The notes beneath the pieces are model-generated. The model was not told where the DNA came from and did no database searches. It was given only the letters and a program-made list of their open reading frames with translations. Source: Actinomucor elegans (lineage: Eukaryota > Mucoromycota > Mucoromycetes > Mucorales > Mucoraceae). From it: a DNA stretch of 64,000 nucleotides. This document shows, one piece after another, positions 48,176-61,275 of this stretch. Positions within the stretch are counted from its first letter, which is position 1. Each line of letters opens with the position of its first letter. Where the stretch lies: assembly GCA_026027325.1 (NCBI GenBank), contig JAMSLZ010000001.1, positions 3,658,001 to 3,722,000 of the forward strand, written 5' to 3'. A program made the translations under genes and the position numbers.

Positions 48176-49442
48176 TTATTTATACCTTTTCTTAAACTTC
48201 GACTAGCTTAATTCAAGCAATGATTCACTTTCTTCAATAAAAGAACAAGCTATAAAAAGTAGTACGGATTAGTTATTATTTTATAAAATGCAATATATTG
48301 ATTGGTGGTTAAGAGTAAATGATAATTTCGTCAGAAACAATCAAAATCGCATAATTCTTGACTCTTTTAACAGCAAAAAAAAAACGCATAAACTGCTATA
48401 AATAATGTTAATAATACAGTTCACAATTGCTTTGCTTGGTGAATTAAAGTAATTATTACGATTTTTTTTTTTTTTTTACTATTAGAAATTGCGATTTAAG
48501 TGTGATTTTCATACATTTTACTGTTTTTTAGTTTTTAAGCAAAATGGCACACTTTTTATATGAAAAAAGAAACTAAAAATACCATTAATGTAGTATATAA
48601 TTGGTATTATAAACTATAGTCTGACAGTGAGCCTTTTAGGGATAAAGAAAAAATAAATGCAGCAAAGTCCACTATTCGGAAAAAATTAAAATAATTATAC
48701 ACCACAGCCTGGCTTGGAAAACTCGTCTTTTTCACTTTGATACGCTTTTCGAATAATAAAAATATAGGAATGCACCTAAAGTCCTTAATAAAAATAGCAT
48801 AAAATTTAATTGTACATTGCATGGTGTATACATTTTACCAAGGGTATTATCAAATCTAAAGACAAAAATAGTTGCTTGAAATAAGGTGGTACTTCTTTTG
48901 CGATCCTTTATAGCCATGCTTTATGATTGAAATGCATTACTTATGTATATAACTCAAACACATAATTCCATATCATTATCTTTTTGAAAAAAAAAATCAA
49001 TGGTGGAATACGGAGTATTAGTAAATCCAGATGGAACATTTAAACAAGAATGCGTTTTCATTGTGTATCCGGTAAATCGTTTGTTTATATGACACTATCA
49101 GTGACACATGATATATTTCCACACGAGAAATAGTATATCTAAAATGAATGCTTGAAATATGTAGCCATAACATATACCGTGCGCAGATTTTATATCTTTA
49201 CTAACGAGGTTTCTATATAATATCAACTTGGTATGCTTTCAAATAAATGCTATAGTTTCTCCATTAAATAGATGCACAATGCAGCCCTCCTGCTTTCTAG
49301 ATTGCGCGTCTTTTGTACACAGCTTTGTTTTGAAATTACGATCCAAGCACAAGCCAATTTTCAGTCACACCAATATTGGAAAATTATAAAATACCACTGG
49401 TTTATCCAAAAAAAGCGATCTTTTTCCTGTTAACTATTGTAG

Positions 49443-50722
49443 ATGAGCTCAATATCAAACAATAACAAAAATCCAACAACAGAACTATCCAACAATTCAA
49501 AACCCGTTCCAGCTACCTTTTTGCGATCCTTAAAGATTAACAAACCATCCGAACCTTTGGAATTAGAAGAAGGTGAAACGATCAGCCCTTCGCCTTCTCC
49601 ACGCAACACCCCAGCAAAGAGAGAGGATGACGATCGAAAACCAAATGGCAAAAGAGATGAAGCTGATTCACCCACACGTCGTTCTTCTAGCAAACGTAGT
49701 AGCGATAGTAGAAGACGCGATAAAAGTCATCGTCACTATCGATCGCGGTCGAGATCGCCTGCAAGAAAAAGCAGACATAGAAGTCGGTCAAGAGAGAGGT
49801 CAAGATCCAGGCGTCGATCACCTACTGTACGATCAGATAGAAGCAAAAACTCCGATTACCGTTCTAGTAGTAAACGAAGACGTAGTTCTATAGAAAAAAA
49901 ACCTCCCCCAAAACCGACTAGTACAAAGCCGATATCAGCGACTGCTCCAAATGCTGAAACACCAGAACAATACAAAGTATTCACTATCATGTAAGTCTCT
50001 TTTTGAAAGCAAATACATATGTTGACATGACAGTTAGGTTCAATCAGTTGGCTCATGCTAACAAACGAAGAGGAGATGGACAAACAGACGCGCTTTTTGG
50101 CATGATTGATCATTTCCATGCTCTTTGCGACTATATCTTGAACTTTTACTATGTTGATAAGAGCAGTAACAACAAGACATCTTTTAAACAAGCTTCTGTA
50201 GCATGGAAAAGTTTATTTCCTTTCACTGATAGTTTATTATCCAAGTTGGATTCACATAAGCAACAGGATCTTTATGGGCTTTGTGCTCGATTGATTTCAC
50301 TCGTACGCTACTATATCTATAAACGAATGATCAGCTCAACCAGAACACTACTCACCAAACAATTGACTTCAGCGGATGACAGCACAACTGCACGTACATG
50401 CATTGAAGTTTCTGAAGGATTATTACGAGAATACGAAAAAGCAGAGAAATGGTATCATACTTCAGAAAAGTACTTGACCTATAGTTCAATGGCGACTCAG
50501 TTTCCTCAAACATTTCAAAGTGTATGCGTAGAAGGCAACCTTCAAGCCGGCATTACATTAGGTGGTGAAGCTGGTGTTTCCGTAGAACCAATGTTCCCTT
50601 TTACTCCATACTCTCCTTTGCATCATGCTGCTATTGTATCTAAATGTATGTTAAATGAGTATGTTGCCAAGAAGAAGCTTAAGTATTTACCCATATCCCG
50701 ACCAGAAGAATATATGAAATAG
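49443..50722 (+). CDS. RS-rich protein with possible AFF-type C-terminal homology domain
   Basis: Exons 49443-49990 and 50038-50722; 410 residues. The acceptor GTTAG at 50037 is required, as the earlier CAG would give a stop. The first half is disordered: a short acidic LELEEGETISPSPSP element, then long RS/RD/KR repeats. The second half is helical (LFGMIDHFHALCDYILNFYY, LYGLCARLISLVRYYIYKR). The order of its helices resembles the C-terminal homology domain of AFF/FMR2 scaffolds of the super elongation complex (inferred by pattern only). RS repeats suggest nuclear speckle or transcription-linked work. Alternative: an unclassified splicing-related factor. Confidence 0.7.
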
Positions 50723-53567
50723 AGTGTATAAAATTTTTTGTAAATATAGATAGTAATAAATAATAATAATAGTATAGTAATAAACTCAATTCTCCGTTCA
50801 TAATAACCAGAAGCGCAATCGTAACCCAGGTATAAAGCTGTCCTTAGCAACCGTATCTGTCAAACGTCAGGCTATAACAACAGTCATAGATTACGGAGAT
50901 CAAACCAACAGGTTACACTTTAATATAAAAAACAAAACAATAATACTTGATTAAGTCTTTTAACACAATGGCTTTATTTAGAATAGTAAATGGCTGAGAT
51001 ACTGAATAATCTTGGGTATTATTGCTATACACTCTCAAATTGAGTGCTTTTATTGCAAGATACGAAATTAACAAGACAAAAAAAGAACAATACATAGTAG
51101 ATATTATTAAGCATAGAAAATCATTCTCATCGTTATAGTTGGTTATGGTTTAACATTCTCTGAAAAAAAAAAAATTAAATATGAATGCCCTCGAAGTTTT
51201 AGCCGTGTTGCTGTAGATGATCTCTAATTAAATCTCGCTCTTGAATTTGCTGTTTTAGAAAATGGATATCATGAGCTTTTTCAGAGTTTAAAGTGTTTTT
51301 TGGAATTTGAGAACGTTTATGAGCCTTGCAATGACTCTTCCAAGTTTGTATATATATCCAGCAGCTCCAAGCCAATCCTTCGCGGCGGCAAGAGCAAGTA
51401 AATTGCTAGGAACTAAAGCTCTAAAATGGCCACTTTAAAATAGTTCAACAGTGTTACATTAACTATACCCACAAAACAAAATGTTCAGGGCTTGACCGTC
51501 TACGGCAAAACAAGGCGACCAATTACCAATTGTACATTGTGTTTATCATACAGCAATAGCTGTTTTGATTTTTTCACCATATTAGAAAATGTCAAGTAGA
51601 AGATAGACACTCCTGGTCTGTTGCTTCAAGATGAACTCTTTGGCAAATCTCTTTTGTCGGAAAGTTTATAAAGCGTCATTTGGTACTGAACAAAGCTTTG
51701 TTGATTTTCATTGGTGTCTTGCTGTATTTGAGACTCGTTTCATCATCAGATAACTTGATAGCAATATATTTGAATAAAATACCAACAGGTTGGTAAAACA
51801 TTTAGTACAATTTGGAACCTCTTCTTTTTTTTCTTGTCAGAACATCTGTCACTTATTATTGCGGTGATTGAGGAATATTTAGAGCTTTTCAGATATGAAA
51901 AGATGCGGATGAGATAGATTCAATTGATGTGTCTACATTCTCTATTTGTATTAACAGCCTGATCATAATCTGTCATATATAAAAAGGGAAAACATTGCAA
52001 ATATCATTAGAAATATACACAGGCTCCTTCCTTGTATTATATTTCATTGATTACTTCCAACTTGGTCTATTCCTCTAATTTTTTTCACAAAACGTTTTAT
52101 CCATAAACTATAAAGATCACTAGAGGAAAAAAAAAACGGAATTATTCAGTGATCAAAGAACAATGTCATTGAATTTTGGAGCATCATTTTAAATTATCAT
52201 CGCTAATCTTTAAAACAAGACGACCAAAAAGTTTTATTAAGCGCTTGTATTGAGCCTTTGTTCTTTATTCCTCCTCCTTCTAGATAGAGAGTGGTTAAAA
52301 TAGTATTAGCGAGCTTTTTTGTTCCACGGTACAACAGGATTTCACTGCTAGACACATAAGCGCCTTCCGTTGAAGATAACGATCGTCTTTAGCGACTAGA
52401 AGAAAACATGAATTTAATGTGTGAAGAGGTACAAAACTTCCTTGCTGATTTTCTTTGATAGATGTGCGTCGATATCTTGAAGATATGTTTGGTAAAGTAT
52501 TATAGTTGCTCGTTCTTTACAGCTTCAAGCCATTTCTAAATGACAGTTTAACTCTCGAATCCGAGAAGCCGATCAATAGAAGAATCTGAAGAATATAGGA
52601 CGAAGTGATGTATAGCAAATGCTAGTATTATGAATACAGTAATTATTTGATCTGAAAAAGCTATATATATGGATAGTTTTTTTTTTTTATTTATAGAGGT
52701 TTATTCACTCATCTGGTCGACTGAGCTTTATGAGTCTCATTTAAATGATCGCTTTATTCAAATATATCAAGCTTTAGAATTCCTCCAGTTAGTGTATCAC
52801 CTATGAACGCCTCATATTACATAATTCTTTTCAATATTTACATATGATGCCAATTAAGGTTCAACGGGCCAAAGTATGGAAAGCTAATTCATGCGTTTTC
52901 ATTTGAATGCAGAATTCATTTGGTCATTGGTAAGATGAAGAAGATAAAGATATGGAGAGCACTCTGTAAAAGTTATTTTTGTATTCAACCAGGTTTGGAA
53001 AAATTAGTTCGCTTTTGGAAAATGAGCTAGGAAGTGCAGTTACAAGCTGACAGCCTATACTGAAAAAAAAAATTAACTGAGTGCTAAACCATAACCATTA
53101 TACATATTTGTTCGAACGGGGGCAATATTTTTTTATATATATTCTGCTCATCAAGTTTTGTAATGAAAAACGATGAGCTCAGGTTAGGTCCCGAGATTGA
53201 CTTGATTGTTGTAGATGAGGATCAGTTTTCTCATGTACCATGTCATATAGGTTTCCACAAAAAATTTAAAAATACTCTCATAAACCACCAAATTAAGATT
53301 CAAACTTATTTTTATCAAAGATCAAAAATGCACGAGATTCTAATACTATCATCGTTCTGCTGATCTACCCCCCCCCTCAACCATCCCACCCAATAGAATG
53401 AGATCTAGGCCTTTCGGCTGTCCTTTGATTTATATATAAAGAGCCTTGATTCATGTACTACTCATCAGTTCTTATTTTAGACATTTGCCATGCAAAAAGA
53501 AATGTCCACTCCGCTACTTATAAACTTGTTTCTTTGTTTCATTCAAGCTCCTTAGTTATTTCTTCTC
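50723..53567. other. Gene-poor 2.8 kb stretch with a possible decayed gene
   Basis: On the minus strand at about 51221-51415 a frame after a plausible acceptor reads QFTCSCRREGLAWSCWIY, and later IPKNTLNSEKAHDIHFLKQQ, ending LQQHG. Further upstream (51600-51770) are broken protein-like frames (NENQQSFVQYQMTLYKLSDK). No open gene could be assembled. C-run at 53369-53376. Confidence 0.35.
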
Positions 53568-55760
53568 ATGTCTTTTCCATCTCAATCAAAGGATGATTAT
53601 CGAAACTTGAAAGGTCGTGCTCGATCGTCTTCTTTTAACCATTCAGTCATTCGCAAGCAATCAGATCTTAATATTAGACATATCAAAAGGAGACCGAGTT
53701 TTGACTCACAAAGGCACCAGCACCAACAACAAATCCAACCAAAAGCTTCTGACGGCTTTCTATCCGTAAGTCACCACCATGGTGGCGCTTCTTCCATTGA
53801 CGAGTCTGGTTCAGAAGAGAATGAAGAAGACGATAACTCACTATGTCATCCTATATCCACACATACTTTAGAGACAAACAAGCAGTTTGTAGGTAAAGTA
53901 GGCTTTGATCCAGTCTATGCACGCATTGTGTAGCTAACGTCTTCTAGATTTACCAACACCTATATCACCCGAAGAACACAATAAATCACTCGCCAGTTCA
54001 TTCAAAGAGAAATTAAATGCACGTAAAAGTACGCGAAAAGGCGCTACAGTACAATCCTCTGGAGGTGTGTTTGGTACTATCTTGGGCAGTAGAAGCAGTA
54101 GCAGTACAACCACCAATAGCAATCAACAGCTGTATGATGATGGCTCTAGCGCCATTTATCCTCCACCTCAAAAACAAACAGGCAAAAGGTAAGCTAAATA
54201 GATATGAGGGCTGATAAGCTCATCCACTGTTGGCAGGGATCAATATGGATTCTTGAAGAGCTCACAATGGATCACAGAAGATGCCTTTAATGGGTTTGAA
54301 AATTATTATGCACCTATTATGAAGCGTAGATCAGCCAAATGGAAACAATTATTAGCAGAAAATAATGATCAATGGCCAGCAAGAAGTAGTAAAAGTAAGA
54401 CATTATTATTTATTTTATTTAGGCCAAACTTGTAACTGACACTGCCAATTAGTTAAACGTTACATCCGAAAAGGCATTCCACCTGAGCTAAGAGGACAGG
54501 TAAGGAAAATAACAATGTGATGCAATGCGTTCCTAATTGATTATTTAGGCTTGGTTACATTACAGTGGAGCAAAAGCAAAAATGGATGCAAACAAAGCCG
54601 TTTATTACGATCTTGTACAACGTGCAGAGAAAATGGGCAGCAAGAATGAGAATCTTGATATTATTGAGAGAGGTTAGATAGAATGGTGACAAGTGAAAAC
54701 AACAGTAGTAGATTAACCCGATGCTAGATCTTCATCGTACTTTCCCTGAAAATAGCAGTTTCCGCCCTGAATCAAACGAGAATACACCACCAATAGACAA
54801 AATGAATATACCAATTATCCAAGCATTAAGACGTCTTTTGTTGGCCTTTTCTCTGTATTCACCTTCCATTGGCTACTGTCAATCACTCAATTATATTGCT
54901 GGTATGCTGCTATTGTTTTTAGACGAAGAAGAAGCATTTTGGACGTTTGTCGTAGTCATTACAGAGATCTTGCCTCCTAATGTTTACGATGTTACTATGG
55001 AAGGTGCTAATATCGATCAAAACGTGCTGATGATTCTGATCTCCGAGCGATATCCTCAACTGTGGAACAGACTGTCTGGTGGAAAATCCTTTTGGGAGTG
55101 CGAAGAACAAGATGGTGTAGGCATGCCCACTTGTTCTTTGGTGACAAGTCATTGGTTCTTGACCCTGTTCATTAATATTCTGCCAATCGAGGTAAGCCTG
55201 TCAGTTGATTATGCACATCAATTGCTAATGAGTTGATTAGAGCGTATTACGCGTTTGGGATTGTCTGTTTTAGTAAGTACTAGTAGTCTGTCAGGTGCAA
55301 TGTATACTAATCTTTTTTTTTTATTGTTATAATTGTTTGTAGTGATGGCCAGAAAGTCTTGTTTCGTATAGCCTTGGGTATCTTCAAATTGAATGAAAGT
55401 GAAATCCTGGCTGTACATGATCCTTTAGAAGTATTCCAAGTAATTCAGGTACGTTTTTTATTCGGAAATTTACATCTATGAAACTTATCCACTATGTAGA
55501 ATATGCCAAAGCGCATGGTAGATTGTCATAAACTGATAGATGGAACATATTTACAATATGCTGCTACAACACGAGTCACTGATGAAGAAATAAGAGACCG
55601 TAGAGAGTTATTTAGAAAAAGAAGGGATGAAAGACGTAGAAATCTTCCTGTTCAAAAAGGTGGTAAATTACTTAAAAGAGGAACCATGCGTGGTGCTATC
55701 ATTCATAGAGCTAAAGAAGCTCGTTATTTTGTCGAAAGAGCAAAAACTGTTAGAAAGTAA
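53568..55760 (+). CDS. TBC-domain Rab GTPase-activating protein
   Basis: Stimulates GTP hydrolysis by a Rab protein in vesicle traffic. Nine exons: 53568-53892, 53948-54188, 54237-54394, 54453-54499, 54549-54672, 54728-55191, 55241-55272, 55343-55448, 55500-55760; 585 residues. The N-terminal 190 residues are disordered and Ser/His/Gln-rich. The TBC domain has the arginine finger motif GIPPELRGQAW, the IxxDxxR motif (IIERDLHRTFP, rejoined across intron 5) and the glutamine finger SIGYCQSLNYIAGM. SVLRVWDCLFY follows. The C-terminal tail is Arg/Lys-rich (EEIRDRRELFRKRRDERRR). Both catalytic fingers are intact, so an active GAP is expected; the Rab target is unknown. Confidence 0.95.
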
Positions 55761-56817
55761 TAAAAGAGTGTTTCATATAGTGTTCATTTGCATATACTTA
55801 GCCTACTGCTGTTGTTTGGTTTAGTACCTTTAGCGGTGCTTACTGCTTGTTATATATAGCTGCTGTCGTATACCACTAAAGTAAGAGAACCACAAGTGTT
55901 TGAATTAGGTAGAAGTGTTATTTAGATCAAAAAAGCTTTAAATCAACAATCATGAACAGTTATTTAATGAAGCATGACAATTGGAGCTAAATCAACATTC
56001 TATCAGATACAATAGTTCATTCTGAACATGGACTGCAAAACAGAAATGGCAATCGATTGAGATCAAACGAATTTGAGCCATCAAGTGAATTTCCTGTGCT
56101 ATGGCTTTGAAAAATCTGAGAGGTCAGGAATGATATCAAAAATTAGAAATCAAAAGATAAAATAAAAAAACGATGCATACAACTTGGTGGTTTAGGGTCT
56201 TATTCAAACTTGTATAAAGTTGAATATTCTTTCGAACGATGTACATTTTGTAAGATCATCATTGCTCTAAAGCGAGGCCCCATATTATTTTTGGAGCAAT
56301 ATAGTTCCTTCCTACGTATATGTACTTTTACGCAAATGTGATAACTCAACATAACGTGTTTGTTTCTATGGGCTTGCCGAGTTTCACATCTCAATATTGC
56401 CTAGTTGTTCCTTGAACAGTCAATTTCAATCTTAGAAAACCAATAAAATACATATCTATACATCGTATACATCAACAGAGCTATAGTACGAATCTAATAT
56501 AGATACACCTCAGAACATATGCAATACGCAGCAAGCTAGAAAATAGAGTGCTATAACGGACTGACTAAACATACTTGATGCAAGAACCAATGCCTGTACC
56601 AGTTGAGTTGTAATAGCCAGAAGGACTTGCTGCTGCGAGATGCACGCCAGTGAATTAAAACTGCGGCCAATCTTTCCATGGCTTTCCAAGACAAATGCTG
56701 TTGACTCAATCTTATTGGTACTTGAGACCGATCGATTTTATATTTGAAAGAGAACGCTGCGGTAAATTTTTTTCCTTTTCTTTACTCTTTTTCTCTTTTA
56801 TAGAAAACTATTTAAAT
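55761..56817. other. Intergenic region between TBC protein and MBF1
   Basis: About 1.06 kb without a gene. Two weak matches to the dispersed repeat lie at about 56009-56065 (TTCATTCTGAACATGGACTG) and 56375-56405. A CT-rich tract at 56770-56800 precedes MBF1. Confidence 0.4.
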
Positions 56818-57387
56818 ATGTCTGGTAAGTTCACTTCAATGGTAATGTGTATAGAGTTGAGGTTGACGTGTAGATTGTAGATTGGGATCAAACAACTATT
56901 CTTCGTAAGCGTGACCCTACAAAGGCCAAGGTCACTCGTTCTGATAGTGAAATCAATGCTGCCAGAAGAGTAAGTTTTTTTTTTAAAAAAAAAAAGCTAT
57001 GGTATCTCAAGTGTATCCATACTAACTGTGTGTTTATAGGCTGGTGCCTCTATCGTCACAGATAAAAAGTCCACCTTGACCAACTCGAGTCATGCTGATA
57101 CTGACCATCGTCGTATCGCAAAGATCGATCGTGAAAACGACGTTGCACCTCCCCCTCGTGTCGATGTTTCTGTTGGTAAAGCAATTCAAAAGGGACGTCA
57201 AGCAAAGAACATCACTCAAAAGGATTTGGCTCAACTCATCAACGAAAAGCCTCAAGTTGTGAACGAATACGAGTCTGGTAAGGCTATTCCCAACCAAAAC
57301 GTGCTTGGAAAGATGGAGCGTGCTCTTGGTATCAAGTTGAGAGGAAAGAACATTGGTGAACCTTTGACCTTCGGCAAGAAGAAGTAA
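56818..57387 (+). CDS. MBF1: Multiprotein bridging factor 1
   Basis: Transcriptional coactivator linking bZIP factors such as Gcn4 to TBP; also a factor that keeps the reading frame on collided ribosomes. Exons 56818-56824, 56881-56969, 57040-57387; 147 residues. The N-terminal MBF1 domain starts [15 protein letters not shown]. The C-terminal Cro/C1-type helix-turn-helix is complete ([40 protein letters not shown]). It ends [11 protein letters not shown]. The first coding exon is only 7 nt (ATGTCTG). Confidence 0.97.
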
Positions 57388-58431
57388 AAAAAAAAATCAT
57401 ATACACATTACAGCATTCCTACCTATCTTTATATAAAAACCGCTTCACATATACACTTTTTTTTTTTAATAAACTGATAACTGGGCATGTACCTTCAATC
57501 CAAATCGTTATAGTATGGTAAGAAGTTTGGAAGTTGGGGAATTGATTTGGATAATGCATTTTGGCATCTAAAAAGCAGATTTAGTACGTTGCTATGATGT
57601 AAAGAGGGTAGTTATTGGAAGAGCGCCAACATATAGGGTCATTGAAGACCAATGGACGATGATACAATTATACGCAAAATGACAAATGGGCATTGGGCAA
57701 TCACTGCATTGCGTGTCAGATTGAGTTTATGACAGATGGAAACCACAATCTAAACATCGAATAACTCACCAGTTGCGACATTTGACCGAGATCGCCCGAG
57801 ATATACTGTATCGATTAGTGCGCTATTCCGAAGTGGTAGCAAATAACAATATTTTTTTTTTGGGCTCAGATATTGAAATTGCATCTCTCAAAACTGAAAT
57901 CATGGCCTAGAAGATCATGCATTCGTTTCTGAGCTTTGTTTACTTAACCCAATCACGTAGATGATTAAATTCTCTTTCTAATAGTATACGTCTAATAAAA
58001 GGTTAAATAGAAAAGTATTGATCCAAAATATAAAGAACGATACAGCTTAAAGGTCATCTAGCGCCTTAATGTTTTAAGTTAATGATGCAAAAAATTTGTT
58101 TATTATTACTCGTTCTACGTATTTCCTGTAATTCACGCTTTGACTTTGATTTCTAGCTAACTTGGAGGTAATTGCTTGATTTTGCTGTGAGAATCATGGA
58201 TGCCATATATCAGTGCATGTTATCCAATAAAATCATTCTCACGTTGATCAAGCTTAGCTCCAATACCCTATCACGTGTTATTTGATGGACAAGACTTCTA
58301 TACTCTTGATGTTGTCTTGTATCTTCCATAACTTGTTGATGATATCAAGGCTTGCTTTTATTTGCAAGTTTTTTTTTTATTTTTTTATTAATGTATATAT
58401 TTAAGGTATAGTTTTTCTTTACTCGGGCCAA
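57388..58431. other. Convergent intergenic region with a repeat copy
   Basis: Between MBF1 (+) and SEC22 (-). Carries a copy of the dispersed repeat at about 57757-57806 (CACCAGTTGCGACATTTGAC, then CGAGATCG). No gene seen. Confidence 0.45.
57757..57806 (+). repeat. Dispersed GATGCGACATT repeat, copy 5
   Basis: CACCAGTTGCGACATTTGAC followed by CGAGATCGCCCGAGATAT; the left part (CATTCTGAACATG) is lost. Confidence 0.5.
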
Positions 58432-59263
58432 TTAAAACCAATAGTAACGAATAAGAAGAACGAACAAGATGAACGAAGCAATGATAGCAGGAGGACCATA
58501 TTTGCGATACAATGCCTGCAAGTTCAAATGACGCGCTTTATCTTTAAACATCTTTGCGCTATCCTTCAATTCACCCGAGATGGTACTCATACGGTCCAAA
58601 CTATCTCCACGCCATAATAAATCCTCCATGTTCTTTGTCATAATACGCGTAACATCCTGTAAATCCTCGTTCAACTTGGACAAATTGCTTTGAGTTCGTG
58701 TATCTTGATAGATTCTCTTTGTTTTTTGCATAAAAGTGTCTATTGTAGTCGATTAACTTTTGGGGATAGCCTGTAGTTTTTTCTTTGGTACTTACCAAAC
58801 TTGACAAAAGCATAAGGTCTCAATCCTGGCTTATCAACTTCATTACCGTAACTCATATTGAATTCCTTGGCCAGTTCCTCCAAGTAACTAAATGCAAGTT
58901 TGCGAGGATAAGATTGATCGCAGATGCAGAGGTAGCATACGCTTCCTTCGATAATATAACTATAGATTCTGTCAACTAACCTAGTATATATATATAATTA
59001 TGTTTGAAACACTACTTACTGGAATACGTATTTTCCAGATTCAATAGAGCATCTCGGTTCAGAGTTGATATTGAGACGCTTAAAGATAGTCTTTGCCTGT
59101 CCTTTATATTCAGCCAACTCGGTTTCAATCTATTTTGAGTGATTAACAACTACGCGTTCGGCAAAAGAGAAGGCTTTTGGTCATAGTTTACCTGCTCATC
59201 ATCCATACTAGCAGCTAATGGAAGTCCATCAGAGATTCTTGCAATAATAGTAGTTTTCACCAT
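58432..59263 (-). CDS. SEC22: R-SNARE SEC22
   Basis: Vesicle SNARE for ER-Golgi transport in both directions. Exons 59263-59192, 59129-59020, 58968-58796, 58739-58432; 220 residues, close to yeast Sec22 (214). N-terminal longin domain (MVKTTIIARISDGLPLAASM, YSYIIEGSVCYLCICD, RPYAFVKF). R-SNARE helix (RTQSNLSKLNEDLQDVTRIM, TKNMEDLLWRGDSLDRM) with the central Arg in LLWRG. C-terminal membrane anchor (PAIIASFILFVLLIRYYWF). The HYPK-like gene lies 302 bp upstream on the same strand. Confidence 0.96.
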
Positions 59264-59565
59264 TTTGTTTTCGTATTATTTTGCCACGTAGTTGAAAAAG
59301 AAACGTTCAAGAAAAGCGCTTTGGAAAATATTGAAATAGGCAGACGAAACCTCATCGTGACGTGTTGCAGATATAAGACCCTTTGTCTTACCCTACTTAA
59401 ACTATGACATGTGGATCGATATATCATTCTCAAAAGACTTATGAAGGTATCTGGCTTGTCAGGTATTATTACACGCGGCAAGGACGCGTATTTTTTTTGT
59501 TTTGTTTGCTTTTTATTGTTCTGGTATGAATGCATTCTATTTGTTGGGGGGCTAGGAATGGTTTC

Positions 59566-60077
59566 TTAATGGTTGATCAAATAAGTAAGCGTAGCGATAA
59601 CATCGCACTTGTGAGATCTCAATGCGGATTCAGCTTCGACCTTGGTCAACATCATTTCCTTAATCTAATTCAATAAAGGTTACTATTTTTCTACAATAAA
59701 TATACACATTTTAAAGGCTTACCAAAAGATCGACGTCTTCCTTTTTAACGGGTTCAGCTGAAGTCTTGCTTCTAAAACGAATCGTTTAGTATTCACTCCA
59801 CCAAGTATTGTCTAAAAAAATCTTACTTGACAGTCTTTTGGTGTTCAGTGGCTATTTCTTGTAAATGAGCCAATGACTAGTGCATAATTAGTTTGATTAA
59901 TAGACAAAAAAAACTTGTCATTTTTAGCGCATTTACCTTGGCAAGTTTGTCAGCAGCTTGTTGTCTTTGAGAAATCTCATCGCTGACAGCAGCAGCCTTT
60001 TTAGCATCACCATGAGGCCCATGGCTATGGCCATGGTCGTGGCTGCAGTTAGAATGGTCGTGATGATCGTGTGCCAT
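59566..60077 (-). CDS. HYPK-like protein with His-rich N-terminus
   Basis: Homologue of huntingtin-interacting protein K, a ribosome-associated partner and inhibitor of the NatA N-terminal acetyltransferase. Exons 60077-59937, 59876-59827, 59771-59723, 59664-59566; 112 residues. The C-terminal UBA-like domain is clear (VKKEDVDLLIKEMMLTKVEA, ALRSHKCDVIATLTYLINH). Before it is a helix (AADKLAKSLAHLQEIATEHQ). The first 24 residues are His/Asp/Cys-rich (AHDHHDHSNCSHDHGHSHG: nine His), not the acidic N-terminus of animal HYPK, and look like a metal-binding tract. A NAC-alpha-type UBA protein is the alternative. Confidence 0.85.
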
Positions 60078-61220
60078 GGCTCGAAATTTAATTGAATTAA
60101 AAAGAAAGTCTCTACTTCAGGTCAACAGTGGCAGCAACGGCGTTTAAACATTTGATCGATTTACTGTTAATTCTCCGATAGCCAATCAAATGTTTCAAGA
60201 GGATTTCATTGATTTGGATGTCAACCTTTTTTCTGCTATTTTAAAGGAATACTTTCTAATACTGAAGCATAACGTAGAGGCGTTATATTTGCATACTTTT
60301 TTTGTAGATCCAAAATCAGATTTTTACTATAAATCTAACGTCAATAAAAATGTCTAACAATACTTATATTTTGTGGTTTCAGAATAAAATGGAGCTTAAT
60401 ATTTATATTATCTGATGCACAGTTTTACTTTGGTGAAATGTCTTGTATCAATTTACGTTTTTCTTCCCTATTAAAAGTCTCTTTAAATTAGTAAATGAAA
60501 AGCCAGGATTTTTTTTTTTGATAGTATGCTAGGTAGAAGTCTTACTCGATCCTACCATTCTCAAAAGACTCCCTGCTCGAGGTTTAAAGTATATTAAAAT
60601 ACTATCTCATATCCATCCAAAGACAATTATGAGCCGACAAAGAGCAAGTGATTAGCTATAACTATATATGGTTGTCGTCCTATAGATACAAAAAATAACT
60701 CTTGTAAGTTAACTTGGTTCACAAATCCAAGTAAACGCTAGTCCAATCAATATAATAAAAAGCTATGTTAATACAATTGACTTTTTTTTTAGCGATTGCT
60801 CAATGTTGATATTCGTTACTCGAGTAATAAAAAATGAACTACATAAGGATTTCGCTAACGCCTTCATATATAACCTTTAAATCTATAAGTACAGTAGCTT
60901 GCGCTATATCTAATATATATAATGAAAATTGGGATTCATTCGTGATCATCAATTCTATCGAAAACTCTTTTCATTCCACCTCCATGCTCTTGTTTACTGG
61001 GAATACAAATCCTCTCCCATATATCTACAATGTCTCCAGAAGATCAGAGAATGACGGCGGTCAAGCGAGCGTAGAACTGGCTAGCATTTTATATACAATT
61101 AAAATTTACAATCACTATTCTTTGTTACCTTTTAATGTGGCAAGTATACCTTAATTTCACTTCCCACAAAAAAAAGAAGCACTTGAAAAACTTGGGTCCC
61201 ACGGACTCCCCTATATCCAA

Positions 61221-61275
61221 CATGTCTTCATTTTTTGACCGATTTCAGTTTAATATTGTATCAGGTTATTATTAG
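61221..61275 (-). repeat. Dispersed GATGCGACATT repeat, copy 6 (reverse, degraded)
   Basis: On the minus strand: CCTGATACAATATTAAACTG followed by AAATCGGTCAAAAAATGAAG. A further degraded copy follows at 61396-61441. Confidence 0.4.

Larger units (their letters stand above)
42718..49442. other. 6.7 kb gene-poor region
   Basis: The largest stretch without a supported gene. It contains two clear reverse-oriented copies of the dispersed repeat (43550-43624 and 44122-44199) and a weaker one (45471-45500). It also holds a G10 run (44611-44620), several T/A homopolymers and short protein-like frames (45947-46168 plus strand; 47909-48175 minus strand). A T-rich segment at 44720-44765 resembles promoter tracts ahead of other genes, but no ORF follows. 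Confidence 0.5.
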
